This document shows positions 36,051 through 46,675 of a stretch of DNA of 64,000 nt, piece by piece. Origin of the DNA: Meandrina meandrites (lineage: Eukaryota > Cnidaria > Anthozoa > Scleractinia > Meandrinidae); contig OY855906.1 of the NCBI GenBank assembly GCA_963693305.1, positions 4,602,001 through 4,666,000 on the forward strand, written 5' to 3'. Both the position numbers and the translations under genes were made by a program. The number at the start of each line of letters is the position of its first letter. Position 1 is the stretch's first letter. Below the pieces are notes generated by a model that saw only the letters and a program-made list of their open reading frames with translations, was not told where the DNA came from and made no database searches.

Positions 36051-36195
36051 GATAATACATGGTTTCGCGGAGATATGAAATTTATCTTCGAGTGTTCAAA
36101 TCGATAGCTCACGAGTGAGCGCAGCGAACGAGTGAGATATCGGATTTGAACACGAGAAGATAAATTTCATATCTCCAAGAAACCATGTATTATTC
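36051..36195. repeat. Palindromic element, copy 2
   Basis: Arms ATAATACATGGTTTCGCGGAG and TTTCATATCTCCAAGAAACC fold around GAGTGAGCGCAGCGAACGAG. It is the same family as 17729-17873. An ATATCATTTTTATCCACACA-type inverted pair follows at 36450-36510. Confidence 0.75.
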
Positions 36196-36227
36196 TTTTT
36201 ATTATATAAACCTACTAATTACGATGT

Positions 36228-36372
36228 TTTTGACGATTTTCCGAAGATTTCCGACCATTTCCGAAGATTTCCGAAAATTTTCAAAATGTTGTCCGAAGGT
36301 TGTACGAATGTTTCCGAACATTTTCCGAGAATTTCCGAAGTTTTCCGAAGATTGCCGAGGAAGATCCGAAGA
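36228..36372. repeat. Degenerate minisatellite, unit near TTTCCGAAGA
   Basis: About a dozen imperfect copies of a 10 to 12 base unit (TTTCCGAAGA, TTTCCGAACA, TTTTCCGAGAA). No coding meaning; the short open frames over it are produced by the repeat. Confidence 0.8.
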
Positions 36373-36559
36373 TTTTTCAACTTAATATCGATTTACTTTG
36401 GCTCATTCAGCATTGGAACTTGGCAAACTCTGCAAGCTGATTGGTCAAAAATGATATCACACATGTGTGGATATCATTTTTATCCACACATGTGGGATAC
36501 CATTTTTCTCGATTTGCTACCACTCGCTATACCATTGCAGTTTATATAATAAAAAGAGA

Positions 36560-38770
36560 AATCAGATACTGATCACAACTCCTTACTTAGAGCCTGAGTC
36601 ATACTTCTTAGAATGAGCACAAGCTAATCAAGTGTACACTTCCATACAAGGAGAAAAAAGCCACAGGAAGGCACAAGAATAAACTGGATACAATTTCCTT
36701 TTCCTTGATGCAACTAACTGCCTGGAATTATTGCAATCAGTCGACATCATTTGATTATTCAGGTTGGTTAATCCCATCCTCTGAGACCCAGGGACAGTTA
36801 TTCGGAACAAAATGACACGTTTGGAAATGGTCTGGAGAGACTTGCTTCCACTCGTTTTGAAAACTTTTGTCGCTACAATTTCTGCCCAGTTTACTTCATT
36901 TTACCCCAAAAAACTGTCCCTGGGTCTCTGAGGATGGGTTTATCCAATCTATGGTGAAAAATTCTAAGAACTAAATTTGTAGTGACTGTCCAGCTTCACA
37001 GAAATAAAATAAAGTTTGTTTTGCTGCTTTTTCTTTATAATTCTTTTATGGCCTTTTCCTTGCTAGCATGCTTTTGAGTTCACTAGGGTGAGCCATTGTC
37101 ATGTACCTGCCTGTGCTTCTACCATCACATAATTTATGCTGTTTTCTTAAGTGCAAACCAGGCCAGCTGTTATTTAAAATAATAACCAGGACTAAAAAAA
37201 AGCTGTCTGGTCATACAGGACAACTACATTTCCTGCTGGGCAAGTATCTTTTCATTGGCCCAGGCAATTAGTCTGTTGACTTAATCATAAAAAAGAAAAA
37301 TAGGGTACCCAAAGTGTACATGTGTGGGATACAATGTCGCAACTTATTTGCATAAACAGACTTATAACCCCATCGCATTAGTGTGCGATACCACAGGTGT
37401 CCCACACAAAAATTATAAGACAAGCCTGCAGCTGTACAGCACCAGCAAAATTGGAGACCTGCTTGTTAGAGGGGCAAGCTGGATTTCAAGATTTTTTTGA
37501 GCCCTGATTATTGGTACTTTTTGGGCATCACACAAGAAAGCAGGTTACTAGTTAAGGAAAAGGCAGCTGAACACAGCATTTGTGCAGCAGAATCACACTG
37601 TTCAGTAGTTAACACATTACCAAGCGACAATATTATTTACAAAATAACAGTGTCATCAATTTCACGAAAAAAAATCATTGCTGAAACATAACATTTTAAT
37701 CCACACTTGTTCTAATTTTTAACTCTGATTTATACTCTGAAAAGTAGTAGAAACATAGGTGGTATCATATAACAAAATTTTATGTCACTGATATTCAATT
37801 AGGTTTGTTAGACCATCAGCTGCTTTTTTTTTATTTTACTAAGTTTTCCATGATGGCAAGCACCCTTTCTGTTTCTTAATTTTTCCAATTTATAATAAAT
37901 ATTATTGAACTAGTTTATCTCATAGTTGTGATTGCTGTGCTGACTTGAGTTGGAGTAAAGGCCATGTTCCTGCAACTTGCAATGCAACAATGACTGAAAA
38001 ACATTTTGTTGCATTGCAAGTTGCAAAAATGAGGTGATACACGTATTTTTTTTTGGCAACTTGTAATGCAATGTTTGTGGTGTTGCAAGTTGCAGCAAAA
38101 ATTGCCTCATGTAACATGGCCTTAACTTTATATCAGCTGCAAATCAATAATTAAAGTAATGACCAAATTGAAATGGAAAACTAGCAAGTATGGAAGAAAA
38201 AGATCATGTTTTGAAACATTTTCAGTACATTTGGTTTTCCAAAGTTCTTCTTTAAATTTATTATCGAATAAAATTAATACTACATATAGGGTGTGTAAGG
38301 AAAAGAGGACAACTAGAGTTACTCAGGATCTCTATATAGCTTTATCACTAACAAGCAGCTTCTGTACATAAACTTCCATGAGAGGAGCAAAACAAAATAT
38401 TAAATGATTTTAACTTGTTCACTCCTCAATCTCAAATGTGATTTGTATTGTTTTGTTTTGTTATCCTGAGCCTCCAAGTGATGTTAGAAGTTTAAAAAGT
38501 TACCAATTAAAATTCCTTCGCATTTTTAAAACTCCATACGAAGCAGGAACTTGTGATCTATGAAGGAAGGTTTCCAAATCAACAGTTTCACCTTTCAGGA
38601 TTTAACATAAAACTTGGAATGTAATGAAAAAATAATGCAAATCTCATTCACATCACAATACATCACTTTAATGAAAGTTGATATTTTACAAAATTGACTT
38701 GGTTATAAATGCAAAACAAATAACAGATGATGTCTGTACACTGAAGGGAAACTGTGCAAGAATTCTTCTG
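36560..38770. other. Non-coding region downstream of MYCBP
   Basis: No gene recognised on either strand. At 37965-38105 a word near TTGCAACTTGCAATGCAAC recurs three to four times in both orientations. A CTGTCCCTGGGTCT word at 36787 (reverse) recurs at 36916. The 3' UTR of MYCBP should extend into the right edge. Confidence 0.5.
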
Positions 38771-41700
38771 CTACTCTCCCTGTAAACCAGAAAAAAATGT
38801 AATTAACCAAAAGTTTATAGTTTTAATATTATTCAACTTTCATATCACGAACTTTATGTTGATTCCTGAATGGGAATTTTCCAAGGTTACGTTATCCAAT
38901 AATTGTTTGGCAACTTTTGAAGATGGTTTTTACCACCCCGCTTGATGTCATTTGTAAGTCACTGACAATTTACACTTGCTTTCAGTGTTACATGCGTAGC
39001 GCCAATCTTTCGACATCCATCTTTTGACATCGTCTTTCAATGTCTTTCAACACTCATAATTATATTATTTTCTGTTCTTTCTATATCAATATTTTATCAT
39101 TTAGTTTTTAGTTTGGGCTGGTTTCTACTTTACAACAGAAGGTGTTAAAGTCTAACACACACATTTTCGGTTTTGCTTACCGGATTGCTATCCTCAGCTT
39201 GTGGTTCATAGGACTGTAACTGGAGGAAAGAAACACAATTATAATTATTATTAAAAGAAGTTACATGTGAAACTTGGACCAGTCATATCAGAAAGAGAGT
39301 TAACTATTTTTTAACTTATTATTAATGATCAGCATCAATATTTTTGAAGTGTCATTGATGCATTTTCTGAAAATCTTTTTGGAATTGTTTTGTTAATCAG
39401 GATGCGAGATTCCCTTGAGCCATCAACTTAAAGTTCTAAAATTGCTTCAGAATTTTTCCCTTGCTTTAACCATGACAAAACCAGCAAGTTGGCTGATTGT
39501 TTGATTACATGACAACCCTACACAAACATATGCACTGGTGTAAAATGTTTGTGAAAATTTTTTCCATGCAATTTCTATAAATGATATTCAACTGCAAGAT
39601 ACAGAAGGTGATGTGTTTACTTCTTTGTTCAAGATCTAAAAAATATTTGACAAGAAAAAAAAATTACTCTGCAACTTCATGCCTTAGTGTACACTTAATA
39701 TTAATGCAACAAATTTAGCAGCAAGTGGTCCTATGTGACCCAGCTCAAGTTGGTTTCAATGTGGCTAAATGCAATTTAGGCTAAGTTAGACTCAAGCCAA
39801 TGCTGGGCAGCAGTGCTTCACAACAGTTCTGCGTGTCGGGGTTGCATGGGGGTGTTGGATGCTTGTTGTTCCAGCCATGTGCAGACATTCAGTTATCTGT
39901 TTGGCTTTGCATTCAACTTCAGCCATGCTAAAGCAAAGGGCATTGACTTAAATACTCGGAAAAAAAGTTACACAATACTTTGTAGGCGAAAGAATTGTTA
40001 TTCGCTATAAAAGAGACTTAATATTATTTGTGGACAACACTGTCCCCGGTCATTCCCATTCCCAACTCATTTGTATATCATAATCCAATTTGAATGCTCC
40101 ACTTCAGTGTAAGAATTAACACCTCACCCACTAAATAGAACGTGGGAAATATAAAATTAAAATTTAAAGTTTAAATCCATCAAATGCTTATACCACACTA
40201 CTATTCTATATAATTAACAAACTAACAAGGTTATGGTACTACATTAAAAATGATGTTTATCATCATTTTATACAAGCACCATCACATTTATTTTGAAACC
40301 ACAGACAACTGTGCCAGCTTTTAGATGAAGGATTCAAATTATATTATTTTTATTGATTTATTTTAAATCATATCAGGATTATGGTGCAAATATACAACCA
40401 GGTGATGCAAAACAAAATTACTCACAGGTTTACTCAGAAAGTTCAACAATTGGCTCTTGCACAATAATAGGCCCTGGAGTCCTTGTAGACTTGCGGCTGT
40501 TGGCACGGCTTTGTATCTAGTTTAAATTTACTTTAATTTACCAGTTGTTTTCATGTATCAGTGGACAAGATGCATGTACATGTAGGTGTATAGAAAGAAT
40601 CACAAAGCTTTTCCTAGGCCTTTAGGAAACTTTTCAATAAGTTGAAGTGCAGTTGGTTTAATCAGATACCATTTTATTTGCATGACAAGTAAAATTAAGA
40701 AAGTTAGCTTCGGTAATTGTGTACATGACACTGGTAGACACTTACTCACAGAAAGACAAGAACAACACACCGGCCAGTACAATAAGTTTACAAGACTGAG
40801 AACATTATGAAACTGTACTCACAGAGTGACTTACATGCTAGACGAGTTAAAACTCAAACACAAACAGAAACTAACAGTAACTAAAATCAGTTTGATTTTT
40901 AGTTTTCTTTGTTTGATTCATAATAAGCATAGACTGATAAAAAATAAAAATAACTGGTGTGAAATACCATACAAACTGGTCTGATCTAGTTCTTAAATAA
41001 AAGTTAATTTTAAGAAAAAAAGATGTGATTAGATGTGTGGATGGCACTTACAGGAGTTTCTGGGGCCCATGACAGCCGCTTTTCGATACTTTTGTTAGCA
41101 TGAGAGGAGGATGGTGGCTCAGAAAGTGATATTATCTGTCATGGTTAAATGATGATTGTCACAAATAGTGGTTAAATTGTTTGATAACATTTTCACAGAA
41201 AGGTTACAGTGTAACAGAACATAATAATGGTATTATAAGTAGCGTTAAACTTAATTCTTAAAACTTGTATAATTTTATCCCTGTAATTCAGCAATTGTGG
41301 TTAAAACAGTTATTATTATCATTGATGTCTTCATGTAGAGTACCATAAAAATTGATCAATACAACTAGTATACAAGTTTTGTATGTCCTGCATCCATCTT
41401 CAGTTACAAACAACAGTAGGCCGCTATTAGGTGTGATATAAATGCAAAATAAGTAGAATATTAATTACTAAAGGACAACATGGATATGAATAACTAAAAT
41501 AAAATCCAATTAGTATTACAACCACCAGTGTCAGAAAAGATAGTTAAGGTTTATATGAAGTTATGTTGTTTGAGGAATATAGTTATTTTAATGATAATAC
41601 TGTGCTGTCAGTTTAATCTAGAATAACTTAAGTTGTTAGTAGTAAGAGTTTCTCAATGTACATGAATTGTATCATAATGCAACCTTCCTCGTCAACTTCA

Positions 41701-43401
41701 GAACTGGGTTGAACCTTTTTACATGTATAAAATAGATTGAAGTGATTTGATGTCACAGGTATGATTTCCAGTTCAATTAGTTTCAATATTTTGTAAATTG
41801 TACACTTTAATCAACCATGCTTCTTTATCGCATTTATTCTCTGCTGTCTCTACCACAAGTAGAAAGGCGATAATCAAAAAAAAATTGAACATACTAAAAG
41901 GACACCAGATATGTAATTAAAACCCACCACTGTTTAAAGAAAAAGGGCAGAGATTCTGAGTTTGCACTATAAACTTGATTAAACACTGCTGCTCATTTAT
42001 TAAACATGACATAATAAACAAGAACCAATCACACACATATAGTTTCATGTACAAAAAACTAACAACATATATTTGCAGAAATTGAATTTTTAAATCAATC
42101 AATCCATGTTCAGTTACAGCAAGGAGCTCAAAGTGTGACCATTATTAATTTATTCACATTCTTGGACTTTTGTGCAGATTTAATCCAATATATTAGGAGT
42201 CAACTGCAAGCTGTTCTTGGCTTCTGATTGGATACTGACAACACAGAAGAATGTTGGGATACTTGCTGAAAATCTGTTCAAATATTTCAAACTCTTCATT
42301 TTGTGCAAACTGTATTTTATAATTCACTTTAATAGTATGGCAGAATTTACTGCAAAACGTCTATTCGCAAAGTCATTGGTTCTTGTTGCTTGTGTGATCC
42401 TGGTCATTTGGCAAGTTCCTTGTACTTACTCTTTGTTTGAGTTCACTGTTTTCTGCAGTCAGCTGATCAACCCTCTGTCTTAAGTCAGAGACCTCATTTC
42501 GCAGCGCCTCAATATCTGCAGTTTCAGGGGGTCCTCCATGGAGATGCTCTTTCATAAAGCTTGAACATTATTAAGGTGATTAAAATCTTGAACAAAGTTC
42601 TACACATTCATTCATAGATTTAGAAACTGTGATGGCTGCTGCATTATATATTATGCAATAATATTATAGACTACAGAAAACACCAAATTATTGATTTCAA
42701 GGGCTCAGAAATGATAAACCTGGTTAATTTCAAGTTCAGTCAATAATAGCACATTTTACAGTGAAATATACTTAACGGGGGCACCCAACGTTTTTTAGCC
42801 AATCACAAGACAAGCTCAGAACAACAAGCAGTTAAATTTGCCCCTTACTGTGATGAACTTGTCTTGTGATTGGCTAAAAAACGTTGGGTGGCCCCAGTTG
42901 AGTTCGTTCACTGTAATATTTATTTAGTACATGTTGAATGACACCTGCCAATCAATACTGATGACAACAACAACTGACAGGGTTGAGCAGAGAACGTTAT
43001 GCACTTAAGCTTATCTACTACGTATAAAAAAAAATTTTTTACCTTCTTTGGGTGTCCTCTTTTGAGACGAATTAAGCTTACTAATAGGCAAGTAGTTAAA
43101 AGGATACTCTAATGCATTGGCTGGTTTTTCTGGTTCCTCGTACAAATTCACGAGAACTTCAACATAAAGCAAAACAAAATTCAGCAACGGCAGCAAATTT
43201 TTTTTCGTCAAATCGACGCAAAATTACCTTTCGTCAAGGCATCCATGACTCCCGCCTTTTCCAAATACTTTCTGAACTCCTCGCGTTTCGAATCGGCCAC
43301 CTTTGATGAAAAGAGCTCACAATTAACACAAGATATCATTTTAACCGAAAAATGTTGCAGCAAATAAATCTTATATCACAAACCCGGTACTGTGATGTCA
43401 T
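38771..43401 (-). CDS. MYCBP: c-Myc-binding protein (AMY-1), with alternative C-termini
   Basis: A small coiled-coil partner of MYC and of AKAP-type scaffolds, cytosolic/nuclear and ciliary. Core exons: 43384-43401 (ATG, MTSQYR), 43228-43300 (VADSKREEFRKYLEKAGV), 43108-43156 (LVNLYEEPEKPANAL), 42430-42559 (DFMKEHL then heptads SDLRQRVDQLTAENSELKQR). All are in phase and closely follow the 103-residue human protein. Three further pieces fit the phase: 41052-41135 (28 residues, SLSEPPSSSHANKS), 40430-40516 (ends in TAA after VQEPIVELSE), and 39181-39213 plus 38771-38779 (SYEPQAEDSNP + GE, stop TAG). The last pair resembles the human C-terminus (YEPPQEE). The gene therefore seems to make a short canonical form and longer variants. 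It is divergent from the glutaredoxin-like gene. Confidence 0.9.
42757..42915. mobile_element. Foldback element in a MYCBP intron
   Basis: ACAGTGAA at the left and TTCACTGT at the right. Long inner arms are CACCCAACGTTTTTTAGCCA and TGGCTAAAAAACGTTGGGTG, then ATCACAAGACAAG and CTTGTCTTGTGAT. There are about 60 bases per arm. Non-coding. Confidence 0.8.
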
Positions 43402-43561
43402 TTTTCTGCGCCAAAAGATTTAAAAAGACTTCGAAAATGGTCGAGAAAGTGGAACCAAAAGTCTTTAGCAACGAGAATCACAATCAACAGTTCTGCCGAA
43501 TTGGATTATGGGAGCACCAATCGATACCCGGCCCAGGCCCCACTCGTCCACCTGTGAATCC
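43402..43561. promoter_or_regulatory. Compact bidirectional promoter, MYCBP / glutaredoxin-like
   Basis: Only 160 bases separate the divergent start codons of MYCBP (43401, minus) and the glutaredoxin-like gene (43562, plus). No TATA box is seen. Given the size, transcription starts of the two genes must be interleaved, or at least one must use an upstream non-coding exon. Confidence 0.6.
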
Positions 43562-43565
43562 ATGA
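43437..43565 (+). CDS. Upstream ORF overlapping the glutaredoxin start (ATGA)
   Basis: A 42-codon frame starts at ATG 43437 (MVEKVEPKVFSNENHNQQ) and ends Pro-Pro-Val-Asn-Pro-TGA. Its stop (43563-43565) overlaps the proposed main start ATG (43562-43564) as ATGA, the layout used for termination-reinitiation. No domain recognised. It counts only if transcripts begin above 43437, which is 36 bases from the MYCBP start codon. Confidence 0.3.
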   Translation: MVEKVEPKVFSNENHNQQFCRIGLWEHQSIPGPGPTRPPVNP

Positions 43566-44984
43566 TGATGAGTTCGACGACGAGTTCTAAAGTTTTGAGA
43601 TACGCACTGGGATTTAAAACCGAATTCCTTTCAAAATCTCTCAGTGGCACAACACCTATACGTTTCTCAACTAAACCTGCTCTTCCAGTTCTGACCTTGT
43701 ATACCAAGGTAAGTTTTACGAAGGTAGCAAGGGGTTTATGCGTGACGCGTGATAAAGGCAAAAATTACACCGTGACACGTGAAAATAGCGAAAAACGGAA
43801 ACAGGATTCGTGAATGTTTTACTTAATCTGTTGTTTCAAGTATAGGTGACACGCGAATTTGGTTAAAAGTTGTGCATGAAACAGGATCATGACCCCGACG
43901 CAGAATAACTAGTGTCTGTGCCGCCCCAGTAACATTATTATGCGCCTTATCATATGGTCTGTATTGATAAATTGGGCTAAAGGTGGTCTTGGCATTTTCA
44001 AAATAAATACTTTACTCTGTCACTTCTCCACAGGATGTCTGTTCACTCTGTGATGAAGCAAAGGCTGTCCTAGAGGGCTATAAGCACAGGGTTGGTACAG
44101 TCTGAATATTAGGTCAATTTTATACTATGAACAACTTATTATAATTACTTGTGTGGCAATAATTGTCACACATTTACCTAATTATTAGGTAACTGGCCCA
44201 CCAGAAAGAAGCTTTGCAAAAACAGAGGATAGTGTCCATCAACTTGCATCTATGATAAAAAAACTATTATAAAGGTGTCCATTTATTGATCATATCAGCC
44301 GAGTGTTGTTGGAATACTGGCCGGGTGGCAGTCCAGTATCAGTCAAAATGTTAGTCGATACTCGACCAGCACTCAATCGATACTCGACCGACACTTGGTA
44401 GATATCTTTCACTACTCTATATATTGGTCGAGTAGTGATCAACACTCGGGTGATATATCGGCCGAGTAGCAGTTGACATTCAGTCAATCGGCCAAGTGCT
44501 GGTCCAGTATCGGTCACTATATATCGACCGAGTGTCAACCGCTACTTGGCTGATATATTCACAGTGTTGGTCCCTACACTAAACATGACCCGACTTGTCC
44601 AAAATTATGTGATGTTCTCAATAATTTTTGTAATGCTCTGATATATTCTAATTTCCCAGTAATTTTTCTGAGTCTTCAGATTCCTGGCAGTTACTTGAAA
44701 TTCCCACCAAAATCTGCCTGTTCTCCCAAAACAGAAATTATTAATAATAATTATCAAAGATGTCGCTCACCACAAACTGATTGTCGTATAACATTTCCTT
44801 TGACATATTGTTTGTTTAGTTTCATTTGGAGGAGGTGGACATCAAAGCAAAAGGAAATGAAACATGGTTTGACAAGTACAGATATGAAATTCCTGTGTTT
44901 CATCTAAATGGGTCATTTCTCATGAAGCACCGAGTGAATGAAGAGTTGCTAGATAAAGAGCTGCAAAAGCATGAAAAGAGCTGA
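43562..44984 (+). CDS. C5orf63: Glutaredoxin-like protein, C5orf63 type
   Basis: A small thioredoxin-fold protein of the DUF836 family; its redox role is not well defined. Three exons, 43562-43708, 44034-44090 and 44820-44984, join at codon boundaries to give 122 residues. The first carries a basic, Ser/Thr-rich N-terminus (MMMSSTTSSKVLRYALGFK, then IRFST) that looks like a mitochondrial targeting peptide, followed by LPVLTLYTK. The second gives DVCSLCDEAKAVLEGY with the CxxC pair. The third gives the remaining fold (EIPVFHLNGSFLMKHRV) and stops at TGA. I chose the ATG at 43562 because it leaves a clean targeting signal. A longer start at 43508 in the same frame is possible. Confidence 0.88.
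44290..44570. repeat. Degenerate tandem repeat, unit near ATATCGRCCGAGTRGC
   Basis: Some fifteen imperfect copies of a unit of 17 to 20 bases built from CGGCCGAGT / CGACCGAGT and GATATATCG, partly in alternating orientation (CACTCGGGTGATATATCGGC, TCGACCAGCACTCAATCGAT). It is in the second intron of the glutaredoxin-like gene. Confidence 0.75.
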
Positions 44985-45114
44985 TAGCCTCTACATTCTA
45001 GAGTCTTGTAAAAAAGATAATATTGGTGACGTATAAGTTTGTTGTAAAACCTTCTTTGTGTACAGTATCAATCGGTTTAATGTATCATTGAAATGTGCAG
45101 TTCCAGAAAACATC

Positions 45115-46130
45115 TATACCCACCCCATGGAAGGTCAATGGAAATTCCAAGGGGGTGGGGGGTCTTGAAAGCCAAAATTTTTAAAGGAATGTATGGGGCT
45201 TAACTGGAATATCCAGAGGGGTGGGGGATTCAAACCAAAAAACCTTCCATAGAAGGGGTATGGATATTTGCTAGAAGAACACAATGTAAAAAAAGAAAGG
45301 AAAACAATCAATTACACAAAGTGGTGAAACCATTCTTAGTTGTAAAGTGTGTAACCAAATCACAGTGTATCTCTCTATTAAAAAGCGACCAGGTTGGTAA
45401 AGTCAGTGTCCAAGCCTAGTGTGGCCCATCAGGCCTGAGTTTATCCTGGTTTTCCTTTCATAAAGCGACTAGGAATATCAAGATTTCTACTTCTCCCTGG
45501 ATGGGATGCTAGACAGTAGTCCAACACAAATGTCTTTATTTATACTGCTGGTTGGAGAGAGTATTTAAGTCTTGTCCAAGAGTACAACGCAGAGACCCCA
45601 GCCAAGGCTAGAATCCAGACCACTCAATCTGGAGTCCAGCACACTAACCATTAGGCCACCGTGCGTTACGGCTATAAAAAAGAGAAGTGCAATTGAGACA
45701 TAGTCTGGTGTATGTCATCTCAGTCTAACAGAATGATCAATGCTTACTTGAAGATCTGATCTTTATTATAATACAAATGGTGGCATCTATGTCCTTATAT
45801 ACATATTTTCTTTTTCTGGACCACAAGTTGTGAGGTAAAAAGAAAATCAATAAAAATATCCTGCACAACATTAAATAATAACTTTAGCTAATAAATAACA
45901 CAACATAGTCCTTTCTCACATCTTCTGTTGATCTTGCAGTGTGTTGTTCCATAAAATATCCATACCCCTCCCACGGAAGGTTTTTTGGTTTAAACCCCCC
46001 CACCCCTCTGGAATTTCCACTTAAGCCCCATACTTTCCTTTTAAAATTTTGGCTTTTGAGACCCCCCCCACCCCCTCGGAATTTCCATTGACCTTCCATG
46101 GGGTGGGTATGGATATTTTCTGGAACTGCA
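45115..46130. repeat. Inverted repeat pair (45115-45262 and 45945-46130) enclosing a SINE
   Basis: The left arm (CCACCCCATGGAAGGTCAAT, AAGCCAAAATTTTTAAAGGA, AAACCAAAAAACCTTCC) returns in reverse complement on the right with about 85% identity. No gene lies between 44985 and 46675. The spacer holds SINE family A copy 3. Confidence 0.75.
45405..45668 (-). mobile_element. tRNA-derived SINE, family A, copy 3
   Basis: On the minus strand: GCACGGTGGCCTAATGGTTA head, a degenerate B box (GGATTCTAGCC), GCATCCCATCCAGGGAGAAG body, and CCAGGATAAACTCAGGCCTG tail. It is more diverged than the other two copies. Confidence 0.75.
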
Positions 46131-46675
46131 CAATGATCGTTATCAAAACATATCTAAAAGTATTGAAAAATGCAAAACAAAAAGTACTGCTTTGCCATTT
46201 TGAATATTGCAAACATTACAGAAAAGTAGTTTTGTGAAAGTACTTGTGAAGTCATTTTTACATGTAATTTAACCTGACAACTTTTTGTTGGCTTTCACTT
46301 TGAACTGGCCAGTTTAAGTGCAAGAACTGTACCAGATTGGCTGAATAGTCAAGTTCTGTGATCACTCTTTAAACCTGCCATTTCCGTCTTCCCCACTTCT
46401 TAAATTTTGATTGACCTTTTAAAACAGAAGCCATTAGCACATTGTCAAAAAGATGTCAAACAATCATTTGTATGGACTACAAAATAATGAACTTAAAAAT
46501 TAGTCAAGACTTCTTTTTCAAGGTGCGTACTTCAGTGTTCGAAATGCAATGTACTGATAGCGTTTCCTTACAATATTTTCTTACAAACAATAAACTAAAT
46601 AAATATTGTCTTGAAATTATACACTATTTTTGAACCAGAGGATTTGACTTGAGTAAAAATTATATAACAAAATTA

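Noticed and set aside
43465..43761. 98-codon minus-strand frame opposite the first glutaredoxin exon
   Set aside because: The plus strand encodes the recognisable glutaredoxin exon with a correct donor; the minus frame has no match.
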